64,000 nucleotides of DNA from Leptolyngbyaceae cyanobacterium RM1_1_2 (GCA_012032345.1 JAAUQI010000014.1:1-64000), one strand, 5' to 3'; positions 18,315-29,350 are shown, numbered from the stretch's first letter. The notes: a model not told the origin generated them from the letters alone. Numbers and translations: made by a program.

Positions 18315-19007
18315 ATGTTAAGTCTTTTCACAGTAAGGCGAGCGCCCTTAAAATCGGTACTCAACCTCTTTTTGCAAGGCCGCTGTCCCCTCTGCGATCG
18401 CCCCACACCCGCTAATTTCTGTCTGGCCTGTCAGACAAACCTACAGCAGCAGACAAACTGCCCGCCAGCTAACTGGCAAAGTCCGCTGCCTGTGCTGGCC
18501 TGGAGACGCTATGAGGGCAGTCTGAAGCGGGCGATCGCTGCCCTGAAGTATCAGCATCAGCCCCAGATCGGCTTTACCCTAGGTACCTGGCTGGGAGAAA
18601 CCTGGCAGCAGCAAGTTCAAATCTGCAACTGTCGCCCAGTTGTCGTGCCCATTCCGCTACATCCCAACAAGCTTCAGCAGCGCGGCTACAATCAGGCAGA
18701 GTTAATTGCTCAGGGATTTTGTCGGGTTACGGGATTAGCGCTGGCTGCTCACGGCCTGCAGCGTGTCCAGATGACTGAAGCGCAGTTTAGCCTCAGCGCC
18801 CAGGCCCGATGGCAAAATTTGGCTCAGGCATTTGAGCTAGGCCCCCACTTTCAGCCGCACAAACCCACAGCTCCTGTGCTGCTAATCGACGATATTTACA
18901 CGACCGGAGCGACCGCCACCAGCGCCGCTGATACCCTGCGACGCCAGCAAATCTCCGTCCTGGGAATTGGCGCGATCGCTCGCTCTATGGCTCAGGCCAA
19001 CAACTGA
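18315..19007 (+). CDS. ComF family protein (phosphoribosyltransferase-like)
   Basis: A 230-residue protein. The N-terminal zinc-ribbon has C-P-L-C and C-L-A-C pairs (residues about 23-40). The type I phosphoribosyltransferase domain has the ComF signature [18 protein letters not shown] and the PRPP loop [13 protein letters not shown]. Members are tied to DNA uptake (ComFC) in competent bacteria; a role in natural transformation is plausible but unproved here. The last 16 bases overlap the convergent aconitase gene. Confidence 0.85.
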   Translation: MLSLFTVRRAPLKSVLNLFLQGRCPLCDRPTPANFCLACQTNLQQQTNCPPANWQSPLPVLAWRRYEGSLKRAIAALKYQHQPQIGFTLGTWLGETWQQQVQICNCRPVVVPIPLHPNKLQQRGYNQAELIAQGFCRVTGLALAAHGLQRVQMTEAQFSLSAQARWQNLAQAFELGPHFQPHKPTAPVLLIDDIYTTGATATSAADTLRRQQISVLGIGAIARSMAQANN

Positions 19008-21673
19008 CGCAGAACATAGGGCAAAATGCCCCCGTTGCGGTAGTACTCTACCTCTTCATCCGTATCGATGCGGCAAATGAGGGGGGTCTGCTCACTGGCC
19101 CCGTCAGCTCGATGAATGATCAGCGTTACGCTCATTCCGGGTCTAATCGGGTCATCGAATCCGCTTAGATCGAACGTTTCTGTACCGTCTAGCCGCAGAC
19201 TTTCACAGCTAGTACCTGCCGGAAACTGCAGCGGCAAAACCCCCATGCCCACTAGGTTAGAGCGGTGAATCCGCTCATAGCTTTCGGCCACCACAGCCTT
19301 GACGCCCAGCAGCCGCGTCCCTTTTGCCGCCCAGTCCCGCGATGATCCGGTACCGTACTCTTTACCTGCAAAGATCATCAGCGGCGTCCCGGCAGCTACA
19401 TACTGCATAGCAGCGTCGTAAATCGACAGGGTCTCACCTGTGGGCATATACCGGGTAAAGCCGCCGGATATGCCCGGAGCCATCTCATTGCGCAATCGAA
19501 TATTGGCAAACGTGCCGCGCATCATCACTTCATGGTTGCCGCGTCGAGAACCGAAGGAGTTGAAGTCAGTAGGCGTCACCTCGTGATTGACCAAATAGCG
19601 CCCGGCGGGGCTATCTTGTTTGATTGCCCCGGCAGGTGAAATATGGTCGGTGGTGATGCTGTCACCCAAAATCGCCAGCGGCCTAGCCCCGTAGATGCCG
19701 CTGATAGCGCGATCGCCTACAGCTGACTGTATGCCCTCAAAGAAGGGTGGATTTTGCACATAGGTGCTCTCAGACTGCCAGGGGTAGGTCTGGCTGTCTG
19801 CGGCGGTGATTTGCTGCCACGACTCATTGCCTGTAAAGACGTTGCTGTAGCGGCTCTGATACATTTCTGGAGTCAGCGAAGCCTGCATTACCTGCTGAAT
19901 TTCAGCCGTGCTGGGCCAGATATCTTTGAGATAGACGGGCCGACCGTCAGCATCCTGACCAATGGGATCGTTGAGCAGGTCAACGGCGAGGTTACCTGCG
20001 ATCGCATAGGCAACAACCAGCGGCGGCGAGGCCAAATAGTTGGCCTTGGTGTAGGGGCTAACTCGGCCTTCAAAATTGCGGTTGCCGGAGAGGACAGCGC
20101 CTACGACTAAATCTTGAGCGGCGATCGCCTCCACAATTGGCAGCGGCAGCGGCCCGGAGTTGCCAATGCAGGTAGTGCAGCCGTAGCCCACTAGGTTAAA
20201 GCCTAGCCCGTCTAAATCAGCCTGCAGGCCAGCCCGCTCCAAATAATCAGAAACCACCTGACTGCCCGGAGCTAGGGACGTTTTCACCCAGGGCTTAACG
20301 GTGAGTCCTTTTTCGCGCGCCTTGCGGGCGACCAGACCCGCGCTAATCATGACGGCAGGATTTGAGGTATTGGTGCAGCTGGTAATGGCCGCAATTACTA
20401 CTGCGCCATCGGTAAGATCGTAAGATTCCCCGACGACTGCCGCCGAGCGCTTATTGGCATAGGCGCTTAAGCCGCTAAAGGTGGGAAAGTCAGAGGTTCT
20501 AAACTGGGCCGCTAGCTGAGACAGCAGCACCCGGTCTTGGGGCCGTTTGGGGCCAGCCAGAGAGGGTTCGACGGCTGCTAGATCTAGCTCCAGAGTGTCG
20601 GTAAAAAGAGGATCAGGCGCGTCAGCATAGCGCCACAAACCCTGGGCTTTGGCGTAGGCTTCAACCAAAGCAATGCGGTCAGCGTCGCGTCCGGTGAAGT
20701 GCAGATAGGTAATGGTTTCTTCGTCAATGGAAAAAAATCCGCAGGTGGCTCCATATTCAGGGGCCATATTGCTGATGGTGGCGCGATCGGCCAGGGTCAG
20801 ATGGGCTAGCCCGCTGCCATAAAATTCAACAAACTTGCCGACAACACCCTTTTGCCGCAGCATTTGTACCACGGTTAGCACTAGGTCAGTCGCGGTCGCA
20901 CCTTCAGGCAGCTCTCCGGTGAGCTTGAACCCCACTACCTCAGGCACCACCATTGAAATTGGCTGGCCCAGCATGGCCGCTTCGGCTTCAATGCCTCCTA
21001 CGCCCCAGCCCAAAACAGCCAGGCCGTTAATCATGGTGGTGTGACTGTCGGTGCCCACCAGCGTATCAGGGTAGGCCACAGTTTCGCCGTTGGTCTCTTT
21101 TGTCCAGACTACCTGAGCCAGATATTCTAAATTGACCTGATGACAAATTCCGGTACCGGGAGGGACGACGCGGAAATTATCAAAGGCTTTTTGCCCCCAG
21201 CGCAAAAAAGAGTAGCGTTCGTGGTTGCGCTGAAACTCCTGCCTGACGTTCTCTTCAAAGGCATTGGCAGATCCAGACACATCTACCATCACCGAGTGGT
21301 CAATCACTAAATCGACGGGTGAGAGCGGATTGATTTGATTTGGATCGCCGTCTAGCGCCACGATAGCGTCCCGCATGGCAGCTAGGTCTACAACGGCAGG
21401 AACCCCGGTAAAATCTTGCATCAGCACCCGGGCCGGACGGTAGGCAATCTCACGCTCGGAGGTTCGGGTTTGTAACCAGTCAGCGATCGCCCTGACATCA
21501 TCTGCTGTCACCGTGCGCTCGTCTTCGTAGCGCAGCAGATTTTCGAGCAGAACTTTGAGGCTATGGGGCAAACGACTGATATCGCCCAGGGTCTTAGCAG
21601 CCTCCGGTAGGCTATACATCTGGTAGTCTTTCCCATCTACCGAAAGCGTCGTTTTGGCGTTAAAGCTATTCAC
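18992..21673 (-). CDS. acnA: Aconitate hydratase (AcnA type)
   Basis: A protein of 893 residues, the normal size for AcnA/IRP-type aconitases. It isomerises citrate and isocitrate in the cytoplasm using a [4Fe-4S] cluster. The cluster ligands are visible as S-C-T-N-T-S-N-P (near residue 436) and G-C-T-T-C-I-G-N. The C-terminal swivel domain holds [16 protein letters not shown]. In cyanobacteria AcnB is common, so an AcnA-type enzyme is worth noting. The gene is monocistronic and convergent with comF. Confidence 0.9.
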   Translation of the reverse strand: MNSFNAKTTLSVDGKDYQMYSLPEAAKTLGDISRLPHSLKVLLENLLRYEDERTVTADDVRAIADWLQTRTSEREIAYRPARVLMQDFTGVPAVVDLAAMRDAIVALDGDPNQINPLSPVDLVIDHSVMVDVSGSANAFEENVRQEFQRNHERYSFLRWGQKAFDNFRVVPPGTGICHQVNLEYLAQVVWTKETNGETVAYPDTLVGTDSHTTMINGLAVLGWGVGGIEAEAAMLGQPISMVVPEVVGFKLTGELPEGATATDLVLTVVQMLRQKGVVGKFVEFYGSGLAHLTLADRATISNMAPEYGATCGFFSIDEETITYLHFTGRDADRIALVEAYAKAQGLWRYADAPDPLFTDTLELDLAAVEPSLAGPKRPQDRVLLSQLAAQFRTSDFPTFSGLSAYANKRSAAVVGESYDLTDGAVVIAAITSCTNTSNPAVMISAGLVARKAREKGLTVKPWVKTSLAPGSQVVSDYLERAGLQADLDGLGFNLVGYGCTTCIGNSGPLPLPIVEAIAAQDLVVGAVLSGNRNFEGRVSPYTKANYLASPPLVVAYAIAGNLAVDLLNDPIGQDADGRPVYLKDIWPSTAEIQQVMQASLTPEMYQSRYSNVFTGNESWQQITAADSQTYPWQSESTYVQNPPFFEGIQSAVGDRAISGIYGARPLAILGDSITTDHISPAGAIKQDSPAGRYLVNHEVTPTDFNSFGSRRGNHEVMMRGTFANIRLRNEMAPGISGGFTRYMPTGETLSIYDAAMQYVAAGTPLMIFAGKEYGTGSSRDWAAKGTRLLGVKAVVAESYERIHRSNLVGMGVLPLQFPAGTSCESLRLDGTETFDLSGFDDPIRPGMSVTLIIHRADGASEQTPLICRIDTDEEVEYYRNGGILPYVLRQLLA

Positions 21674-21793
21674 GATAGTTTTCTCTACCCCCTATTGAAG
21701 CGTCACACTCATTAGTTCTCTAGCCTAGCGTCTTCACCAAAATCCTATTGACAGCAGGCAAACATTTTTTTACCGTTTGGGTCGGATGTAGCG

Positions 21794-23014
21794 TTATTCG
21801 CAATCTAATACGCTCAGGACAGCCTTGGGCTGGAGTTTATCCTTAAACCAGACAATTCTGGCCTCGCACTGGCTGAGCTTGACACCAGCTTTCTCCAGGC
21901 TGAGTCGCTCTGAAATGGCCAAAATCAGATCGCTGCGCCCGGACTGCTGTACCTGAAAAAACTTTTTGCGCAGGTATTCAGGTCTCCAGTATCCGACAAT
22001 TTCAAGCAGGCAGGTACGTCCATCAGGATGTACCAGGCGAAAATCTGGAATCATGACGCTGCCTGGAACAGGAATCAAATCAACTTCGCGCTCCAGTCGC
22101 CAAGGGGTGTTGAGCTGACTCCAGCGATCGGCAAAAGCCGACTCTATCAGGCTATCGTAGGGCTGTCCGGGTGGATAGTGGCTGACCAATCCACAGTCGG
22201 AGCTGAGGGTGAAGTGCTGCTGTCGAGTGGTGTTGCTGTAGTGGTCACGCATTTGCAGCGTGGCGGTCAGACTCCAGCGAGTTACGTGCAAAATGGCTGG
22301 AATTAGCTTGGCAATATCGATGCCATAGCGAGTGCTGGGCTTAAATAAGCTGGTGGGACCATCAATTGCGATTGTAAAGCCGTGATCGGCATCGCCCTCG
22401 ATGTAGGTCATCAGGCGAAAAAGCTTGAGATATCGAAACATCAGCTTATATTCGCCGGGGTCGTTACGGTGAGCATTTAGGCTGATCTGACTGGCCCGAT
22501 AGAAAACGCCCTGCACCTGAGAAAGGTTATAGCGGTGCAGTAAGGCCGCAGCGGTGGGCGGCTCGAAGGCGACTAAGATGCGGTTTTCTTGCAAATCGGC
22601 ATACAGCCCCTGACGAACATGAGCAACCTCAATGTCTCGCTCTAGCTCCTGACTGAGCTGCTGAGCTAAAGTTACGAGCGTTTGCTCACTCTGCTGTAGG
22701 CCAGGTACCAACTGAGCCGATAGCGCAAAAACTCGCTGTCGCAAGTCAGTGGGTTCTAGCGGGCTGACAATATCAAACGTGCTGAAGCCGCTGCGCAGCA
22801 GATGGGCTAGACCGCGCTTGATGCGATAGTCGGTTTCTTCGCCTTCAATTTGCTGGAGCTGCTGGTTAAGATATGCCTGCGGCTGACCGACGGCCTGCTG
22901 AAATAGATCGATCAGCTCTTGCGCCGTTTCAAGGCTTTGAGGCGTGAGCGCCAACTGCTTAGGGATGACGCTTTCGCCGTTTAGTCGATAAATGAGTAAA
23001 TCGCTGGTTAACGT
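21794..23014 (-). CDS. DUF790 family nuclease-like protein, probable ACG start
   Basis: The first canonical start is the TTG at 22954 (386 residues), but the frame is open and conserved 20 codons further up. The codons before it read T-L-T-S-D-L-L-I-Y-R and G-E-S-V-I-P-K, matching the family's usual M-L-P-[ST]-D-L-L N-terminus with ACG (23014-23012) in the place of ATG. AAGAGG lies 8 bases before that ACG. DUF790 proteins are PD-(D/E)XK-like nucleases that often partner XPB-type helicases. The C-terminal region has DFRLVHPDGRTCLLEIVGYW, which supplies the D...E pair. The gene follows the kinase/cyclase gene by 4 bases. Confidence 0.75.
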   Translation of the reverse strand, partial: TLTSDLLIYRLNGESVIPKQLALTPQSLETAQELIDLFQQAVGQPQAYLNQQLQQIEGEETDYRIKRGLAHLLRSGFSTFDIVSPLEPTDLRQRVFALSAQLVPGLQQSEQTLVTLAQQLSQELERDIEVAHVRQGLYADLQENRILVAFEPPTAAALLHRYNLSQVQGVFYRASQISLNAHRNDPGEYKLMFRYLKLFRLMTYIEGDADHGFTIAIDGPTSLFKPSTRYGIDIAKLIPAILHVTRWSLTATLQMRDHYSNTTRQQHFTLSSDCGLVSHYPPGQPYDSLIESAFADRWSQLNTPWRLEREVDLIPVPGSVMIPDFRLVHPDGRTCLLEIVGYWRPEYLRKKFFQVQQSGRSDLILAISERLSLEKAGVKLSQCEARIVWFKDKLQPKAVLSVLDCE

Positions 23015-23018
23015 AGCT

Positions 23019-26000
23019 CTAGCCTCTTACTAGTTGGAGACGACACTGCTCGACGTAGATGCGAGCGACAGAGTCGGCAGGATTATCTCGCAGGCAGGCT
23101 TCAAATCTTGTAGCCGCCTCTTGATAAGAGTGCTGGTAATACCACGTTAGAGCAGTTTCAAACTCAGTTTTGCTGGCTAGCTTGCGATCGCGCACTGAGG
23201 GCGTGTCTGCTTCAAACACTTCGTAGACGCTAATAAACTCTGTTTTACCTCTGGCTTGAACCCGGTCGATAACGCGCATAGCGTACTGGCTCATATCCTG
23301 CAGTTGCAAAAACGTATAGTGAGAGATAATCAACGAAACTTGATACTGACGGGTCATCCGCTCAATTCGAGCTGCTATGTTGACTGTGTCACTAATCACG
23401 GTGCTGTCCATCCGGTTTTTGCCGCCGACAGTTCCTAACATCAGGGAGCCAGTATTAATGCCTATCCCGATTTGAATTGGGCTATAGCCTTTAAGCATAC
23501 GTTGCTCATTGTAGAGGGCTAAACGCTTTAGCATCGCAAGGCCAGCCTGAATTGCATCATCTGCGCCGCCGCTGAAAAGCGCCATGATAGCGTCACCAAT
23601 GTACTTATCAATGAAGCCTTTATTTTCGGCGATCGCAGGCTCCATGCGCGATAGAAAGGCATTGATAAAGCGGAAATTTTCCTCCGGCGTCATCTGTTCT
23701 GAAAGATGGGTAAAATCTATGATATCGGCAAACAAAACCGACATAGTTTGCTCAACTTGATCTCCTAAATGAACGTCAATAATACTGTCTTTCTGCAGAA
23801 ATTGTAGAAATTCCTGAGGGACAAAACGGCCATAGGCCAGGTTGATCTTAGAAAGACGTAAGTGAATGCCAATACGCGCAATCAGCTCATCTTTAGAAAT
23901 AGGTTTAGTTAAATAGTCATTAGCCCCGGCATTCAGACCTTCCACGATATCAGGAACCTGATTCTTCGCCGTCAGCATCACGATGGGCAGTTCGTGGGCC
24001 GGAAAACTCTGCCGCACCTGACGGCAGACCTCATATCCGGTCATTTTAGGCATCATCACGTCTAGCAGCAGTAAATCTGGACGCAGCCCTTTCTCAATCA
24101 TCTCTAGGGCGTCAGGGCCGTTTGCGGCTTGTAACACCCCGTAATGCTGAAGCTGCAGATGGTTAGCAATCACCTGCCGATTAATGAGCTCGTCGTCTAC
24201 TACCAAGATCTTGAGCGTTTCTGGATCCAGTGAAAGCCGCTGTATTTCCTGCTCTAAACGGGCATCAAAAGGGATTTCTTCTAGTAGCAGATCCTCAGTT
24301 ACCACCGGAATGGCAATCTCAGATACACCTCGACTTAGATTTCGCTCAGGCGACCGAGAAGGGGGCGGCGCTGGCTGTTCATAGACTGAGTGGGCAATTG
24401 GCAAGTTAAAGGTAAACTGGGATCCCGCCCCTACCTGGGAAATTACCTGAATCGTGCCGCCATGAAGCTCTACTAGCTGCTTGGTAACGGCGAGTCCTAG
24501 ACCCGTGCCAGAGTAGGTGCGTGTGGCTGAGCCATCACCTTGCTCAAAAGGCTCAAAAATCTGCTGTAGCTGCTCTGGCAAAATACCAATCCCAGTATCG
24601 GAGACAGTAATCGCTAGCTGCTCTGGTACACCAGCATACTGCCAGCGGTGGCCTGATACATTCTCTCCTGACTTAGAGGAAGGCTGGGGGATCTCAGTTG
24701 TAATCACCTGAGCCGAAATCCCTACCATGCCGGTTTCAGTAAATTTGACAGCGTTATCAACTAGGTTGTGCAGGATCTGCTGTAAACGATTTTCGTCAGC
24801 CAGTGCCAGCGGCAAACGAGGAGAAACAGCATTGATTAGCTGTATTCTTTTAGCATTGGCTACCGGACGATTCAGCGCTATGACAATTTCAGAAATTTCC
24901 CGCAAACCAATGGGCCTGAGATTGAGATCAAGCGTTTGATGGCGCATTTTGGAAAAGTCTAAAATATCGTTGACGAGAGTTGCCAAGCGGCGTCCACTCG
25001 TCACAACCATGGCCAGATTAGCTCGGGTCAAGGGCAGCAGAGGGCCTGTAACCCCATCAATCAGTGACTCAGCAATGCCAATAATGCCATTTAGAGGTGT
25101 GCGTAGCTCATGAGAAGTGTTGGCTAAAAACTCGTCTTTGACCTGGTCTAGACGCCGTAGTTCAGCATTTTTGGCTTCTAGGGTTTCAAATGAATGTTTA
25201 AGCTGCCCTGCCATTTGCTCAAAGGAAATGGCAAGCTCCGCTAATTCTTCAAAGCGTCCTTCTGGCAAAGGCTGCTCCCAATCGCCCACGGCTAATTGCT
25301 TAGCGGCGTCGTTGAGGCGCAGAATAGGCCGCACTACCCAGCGTGAAGTCATGCCTGCAACCACGCTGGCGATTAGCAAAGAGATCAGGCTCAGCACAGC
25401 CGTATTGCGATTGCTAGCGGCAATTTGAGCCATAAAATCGGCTTCGGGGATCACAGTTACGATTAGCCAGTCTAATCGGCTGCCATCTTTGAAAGGCACG
25501 ACTCTAACGAGCTGTCGCTGGTTCTCTAACGAAAAGCTAAACTGGTGGGCTGTTGTAATTCGATTCAGGCTGCTGTGGTTTTCTAGCAGAGCTAAAGTAG
25601 TGGTTTGAATCAGCGGTGACTGGCTGGCCATTGCCTGCAGGCGCTCCTGCTGATTGTGACTGCTGACAAAAGGCGGTTCTTGAGCCGAACTGGCTACGAT
25701 TTCACCCGTGCGCTCAATGATGAAAGCCTGACCGTTTTGACTGACTTTTAGGTTTCGCAAAAATTCACTAATTTGCTCCAGGGTGATATCGGCTGCTAAC
25801 ACGCCTTGAAGCTGACCGCGATCGCCGTAGACAGGTACGGCTGGCGTAATGCCTAGCAGCGCGTAGTCCTGTGAGGCAAAGCGATAGATGGGACTCCAGG
25901 TACGCTTGCCCGCGCTAACTGCTGCCTGATACCAAGGACGCAGGCGCGGGTCAAAATCTTGAATGCTGGTAAGTTCAGCCCGTCTGCCCTGCGCGTTGAG

Positions 26001-26462
26001 GCGATAGGTGCGGCGCTGAGGAATAGAGGCGGCATCGATGTACCACAGCATCTGTTCGCCATTTTCCCGACGCTGCACTCCCACAAACTCCCCCGTTTCG
26101 CTGCCAAAGTAGAGGCTACTTAAGTTTTCGGTAGCCTGGAGCTGATTCCAGAAGTGACGCTCTAAGGCGGCTAGGTCTTGGGTGGAGAGATCGCCATTGG
26201 CGATCGCGCTAAGACTTTGGGCCAAAGACCAGGTTGGCTGAGCCAGATAGCTCTGAACATGTTCCTCAATGCGAGCGCTGGTCTCTTGAGAGAGCTGAGT
26301 GGCCAGGGACTGAACAGCTTTTTGGCCATTGCGAAATGAAATCCAGGCCGTCAGCCCTACGACTGCTGTAACTTGAACAATGAATGAAACCACTAGCACG
26401 TTGCGCAGCGGCAACTTACCTGAAGCTCTGGAGAGAGAACGCTTGAGAAAAAAGTAAGCCAT
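23019..26462 (-). CDS. Sensor histidine kinase / receiver / adenylate cyclase hybrid
   Basis: A protein of 1147 residues. Order: TM1 (21-43), periplasmic dCache-like sensor (45-350), TM2 (354-372), HAMP (373-425), HisKA with S-H451-E-L-R-T-P, HATPase (N-box near 570; G1/G2 boxes at 622-656), a Pro-rich linker, receiver domain with D801 (LLLLDVMMP), a class III nucleotidyl cyclase (905-1045) and a helical/TPR-like C-terminus. The cyclase has both metal Asp (D913, D957) and K953. T1021 is at the second purine position, which fits adenylate cyclase of the bicarbonate-responsive class IIIb. It resembles cyanobacterial CyaC-type two-component cyclases. The ligand is unknown. Confidence 0.88.
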   Translation of the reverse strand: MAYFFLKRSLSRASGKLPLRNVLVVSFIVQVTAVVGLTAWISFRNGQKAVQSLATQLSQETSARIEEHVQSYLAQPTWSLAQSLSAIANGDLSTQDLAALERHFWNQLQATENLSSLYFGSETGEFVGVQRRENGEQMLWYIDAASIPQRRTYRLNAQGRRAELTSIQDFDPRLRPWYQAAVSAGKRTWSPIYRFASQDYALLGITPAVPVYGDRGQLQGVLAADITLEQISEFLRNLKVSQNGQAFIIERTGEIVASSAQEPPFVSSHNQQERLQAMASQSPLIQTTTLALLENHSSLNRITTAHQFSFSLENQRQLVRVVPFKDGSRLDWLIVTVIPEADFMAQIAASNRNTAVLSLISLLIASVVAGMTSRWVVRPILRLNDAAKQLAVGDWEQPLPEGRFEELAELAISFEQMAGQLKHSFETLEAKNAELRRLDQVKDEFLANTSHELRTPLNGIIGIAESLIDGVTGPLLPLTRANLAMVVTSGRRLATLVNDILDFSKMRHQTLDLNLRPIGLREISEIVIALNRPVANAKRIQLINAVSPRLPLALADENRLQQILHNLVDNAVKFTETGMVGISAQVITTEIPQPSSKSGENVSGHRWQYAGVPEQLAITVSDTGIGILPEQLQQIFEPFEQGDGSATRTYSGTGLGLAVTKQLVELHGGTIQVISQVGAGSQFTFNLPIAHSVYEQPAPPPSRSPERNLSRGVSEIAIPVVTEDLLLEEIPFDARLEQEIQRLSLDPETLKILVVDDELINRQVIANHLQLQHYGVLQAANGPDALEMIEKGLRPDLLLLDVMMPKMTGYEVCRQVRQSFPAHELPIVMLTAKNQVPDIVEGLNAGANDYLTKPISKDELIARIGIHLRLSKINLAYGRFVPQEFLQFLQKDSIIDVHLGDQVEQTMSVLFADIIDFTHLSEQMTPEENFRFINAFLSRMEPAIAENKGFIDKYIGDAIMALFSGGADDAIQAGLAMLKRLALYNEQRMLKGYSPIQIGIGINTGSLMLGTVGGKNRMDSTVISDTVNIAARIERMTRQYQVSLIISHYTFLQLQDMSQYAMRVIDRVQARGKTEFISVYEVFEADTPSVRDRKLASKTEFETALTWYYQHSYQEAATRFEACLRDNPADSVARIYVEQCRLQLVRG

Positions 26463-26855
26463 AGGGGAGTAAGGCTATTAGAACAGCCCTGTCAATCTGC
26501 GTTTCTGCCAAGGGAAAAGAATCTGTCAGCTCTAAGCGTTACCGGCACCCGCGTTGCAAAAGACACTATTAAATTCGATTGAAAATAAAGCGCCTACTTA
26601 AGTAAATCTGCTTTGTCCTGTTTCTGAAACTGAAGCGGCTACCTATTTACAAAATTATTTATAGAAAGTCTGCTTTTTGAAGCAGCCGCTACAACTCAAT
26701 TATCCGTACTTTTCCGTACAAACCAAATTCTTTTAACCAAACTCAGCCAGATGACCGAATAGTCAAGCTGAATTACGGGCTTTTATACTGAAACCAAAGG
26801 GGTGCATTTACTTTGTACTGACTGTCTGTATTACCTGATTACCTGCTAGTGAACC
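26463..26855. other. Divergent intergenic region (393 bp)
   Basis: An AT-rich stretch between the kinase/cyclase gene and mutS2 holds the promoters of both. Two similar segments, AAATCTGCTTT and AAGTCTGCTTT, and an inverted pair AGCGGCT/AGCCGCT are visible around 26610-26690. No gene or strong terminator was seen. Confidence 0.4.
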
Positions 26856-29228
26856 TTGATTCAATCTGAAACGCTTGATCTGCTGGAATGGCCTCGTTTA
26901 TGCCAGCAGCTTTCTACTTTTGCTGTGACTAAGTTAGGGGCGATCGCCGCGCGCCATCTGATGCTACCTGAGACCCAGGCCGATAGCGAACATTTGCTGG
27001 TGCAGACCCGAGAAGTCTACTGGCTAGAAAGCGAAACGACCGGGCTGAGCTTTAGCGGGGTTGAGAATATTAGTCCGGCCCTAGAGCGGGTTGAGAAACA
27101 GGGAACGCTCTCAGGCAAGGAGCTATTGGCGATCGCCACGACGCTAAACTGTGCCCGCCAGCTGCGGCGGCTAATTGACAGCCACGAGCTAGAGGTACCC
27201 GTCCTCAGCCAGCTAGTAGCCGACCTGCGGACTTTCCCAGAGCTAGAGCAGGCAGTTCACCATGCCATTGACGACCTAGGAGAGGTCACTGACCGCGCCA
27301 GCCCCAAATTAGGGGGAATCCGCACGCAGCTCCGGCAGGGGCGCGACCAGATTTACCAGAAGCTGCAAAAAATTCTGCAGCGCCACACCGGAGCCATTCA
27401 AGAGCAGCTGATTACTCAGCGCAGCGATCGCTTTGTGATTCCGGTCAAAGCACCCCAAAAAGACTCCATTCCCGGCATTGTCCACGACGCTTCCACCAGC
27501 GGCGCGACGCTCTATGTCGAACCCCAAAGCATCATTGAGATGGGCAACCGCCAGCGGCAGCTTCAGCGCCAGGAAAAAACTGAAGAGGAGAAAATTCTGC
27601 GGCAGCTTTCAGAGCAGGTCGCTGAAGTTCTACCGGATTTAGAGCAGTTGCTGGCAGTGGTGACCACGCTTGATCTAGCCACCGCCCGTGCCCGCTATGC
27701 TCTCTGGCTGCAGGCAAATCCGCCCCGCTTTGTCGCTGCCGATGAAATTACAACGCTGCGGCAGCTGCGGCACCCGCTCTTGGTCTGGCAGGGGCAGCAC
27801 GAAGGCGGTCATGATGTCATTCCTATCAATGTCATTGTGCAGCCGCACATTCGAGTGGTGGCGATTACTGGCCCTAATACGGGCGGTAAAACCGTGACGC
27901 TTAAAACGCTGGGTCTAGCCGTGCTCATGGCCAAAGCGGGTCTGTTTATCCCGGCGCGTGAACCCGTCGAAATTCCCTGGTTTGACCAAATACTGGCCGA
28001 CATTGGCGATGAGCAATCTATTGAACAAAGCCTTTCCACCTTCTCCGGCCATATCCGCCGCATCAGCCGCATTCTCAATACGCTCGTTTCCCCTGCCCCC
28101 TCTAACGCCCTTGTCCTGCTGGACGAAGTCGGCGCAGGCACCGACCCTTCAGAGGGCAGCGCTCTGGCGATCGCCCTGCTGCAGCACTTAGCCAATAGCG
28201 CCCGGCTCACAATTGCCACGACTCATTTTGGTGAACTCAAGGCGCTCAAGTATGAAGATGAACGGTTTGAAAATGCCTCAGTGGAGTTTGACGAGGAGAC
28301 CTTATCACCCACCTATCGCCTGCTCTGGGGCATTCCCGGACGCTCCAACGCGCTCAGCATTGCTCGTCGCTTAGGGCTAGATGAAACCGTGGTGGCCCAG
28401 GCCCAAAACTATGTGGGTATTGGCGGCCAGGAAGACGTCAATCAGGTAATTGCGGGCCTTGAAGCCCAGCGCCGCCGCCAAGAGAACAGCGCTGAGGAAA
28501 CAGCTAAGCTCTTGGCTCAGGCTGAAAAGCTCCACGCTGAAGTTGCTAGCAAAGCCCAGCAGCTACAGGAGCGAGAACAGGAACTCAAGCGCCAGCAAGA
28601 GCAGGCGATTCAGGCGGCGATCGCAGAAGCTAAAGCCGAGATTGCCGGGGTGATTCGGCGGCTACAGCAGGGAGAACCCAAAGCTCAAGAGGCCCAAAAA
28701 GCGACCGAGTCGATTGATAAAATTGCCCAACAGCAGCGATCGCAGCGGCAGGCTCAGACCCCGCCCAGGTTTGAACCTAAAGTAGGCGATCGCGTGCGGA
28801 TTCCTAGCCTGGGTCAGACCGCAGAAGTGCTGAGCCAGCCCGACGCGGACAACAAGCTCACAGTCCGCTTTGGCCTGATGAAAATGACGGTTTCTTTAAC
28901 AGAAATTGAGTCGCTATCGGGTGAAAAAGCCGATATTCCGGTCAAGATCTCAACCCCAGCGCCACCGCCCCCCCCGCCAAAAGCGCCAGCGCTGCGCACT
29001 TCTCGCAATACCTTTGATCTGCGCGGGCAGCGGGTCAGCGAGGCGGAAGTGATTTTAGAAGCCGCGATCGCCAAAGCCAATGGCCCCATCTGGATTATTC
29101 ATGGTCATGGCACCGGCAAACTCAAGCGAGGCGTGCATGAATTTCTCCAGCATCACCCGCAGGTAGAGCGTTGGGAAGCCGCAGAGCCATCCGATGGCGG
29201 CACAGGTGTTACGGTGGCCTATCTGTAG
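26856..29228 (+). CDS. mutS2: Endonuclease MutS2 (Smr domain)
   Basis: A 790-residue protein. The MutS core and ABC-type ATPase carry Walker A G-P-N-T-G-G-K-T (near residue 340) and Walker B LVLLDEVGAGTD. A long coiled coil (about 510-630) follows. The C-terminal Smr nuclease domain is F-D-L-R-G-Q-R through H-G-H-G-T-G-K-L. MutS2 suppresses recombination and resolves collided ribosomes in other bacteria. The most likely start is the TTG at 26856; no ATG lies nearby in frame. It is a single gene. Confidence 0.93.
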   Translation: MIQSETLDLLEWPRLCQQLSTFAVTKLGAIAARHLMLPETQADSEHLLVQTREVYWLESETTGLSFSGVENISPALERVEKQGTLSGKELLAIATTLNCARQLRRLIDSHELEVPVLSQLVADLRTFPELEQAVHHAIDDLGEVTDRASPKLGGIRTQLRQGRDQIYQKLQKILQRHTGAIQEQLITQRSDRFVIPVKAPQKDSIPGIVHDASTSGATLYVEPQSIIEMGNRQRQLQRQEKTEEEKILRQLSEQVAEVLPDLEQLLAVVTTLDLATARARYALWLQANPPRFVAADEITTLRQLRHPLLVWQGQHEGGHDVIPINVIVQPHIRVVAITGPNTGGKTVTLKTLGLAVLMAKAGLFIPAREPVEIPWFDQILADIGDEQSIEQSLSTFSGHIRRISRILNTLVSPAPSNALVLLDEVGAGTDPSEGSALAIALLQHLANSARLTIATTHFGELKALKYEDERFENASVEFDEETLSPTYRLLWGIPGRSNALSIARRLGLDETVVAQAQNYVGIGGQEDVNQVIAGLEAQRRRQENSAEETAKLLAQAEKLHAEVASKAQQLQEREQELKRQQEQAIQAAIAEAKAEIAGVIRRLQQGEPKAQEAQKATESIDKIAQQQRSQRQAQTPPRFEPKVGDRVRIPSLGQTAEVLSQPDADNKLTVRFGLMKMTVSLTEIESLSGEKADIPVKISTPAPPPPPPKAPALRTSRNTFDLRGQRVSEAEVILEAAIAKANGPIWIIHGHGTGKLKRGVHEFLQHHPQVERWEAAEPSDGGTGVTVAYL

Positions 29229-29253
29229 GGAAACTTGAAGCTGGTAGGAATAC

Positions 29254-29273
29254 CTAGATCTGGTCAGATCTAG
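29254..29273 (+). terminator. Palindrome after mutS2
   Basis: CTAGATCTG and CAGATCTAG form a perfect 9-bp stem with only GT between. It lies 25 bases after the mutS2 stop. The following sequence (CTTTACA) has no real T run, so it may be a processing or protein site and not an intrinsic terminator. Confidence 0.35.
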
Positions 29274-29350
29274 CTTTACAGGTGACTCCTATCACTTATC
29301 AATAACAATAATCTTTGCTACGCTAACCCACCTAACGCTAACAGTGCGCT

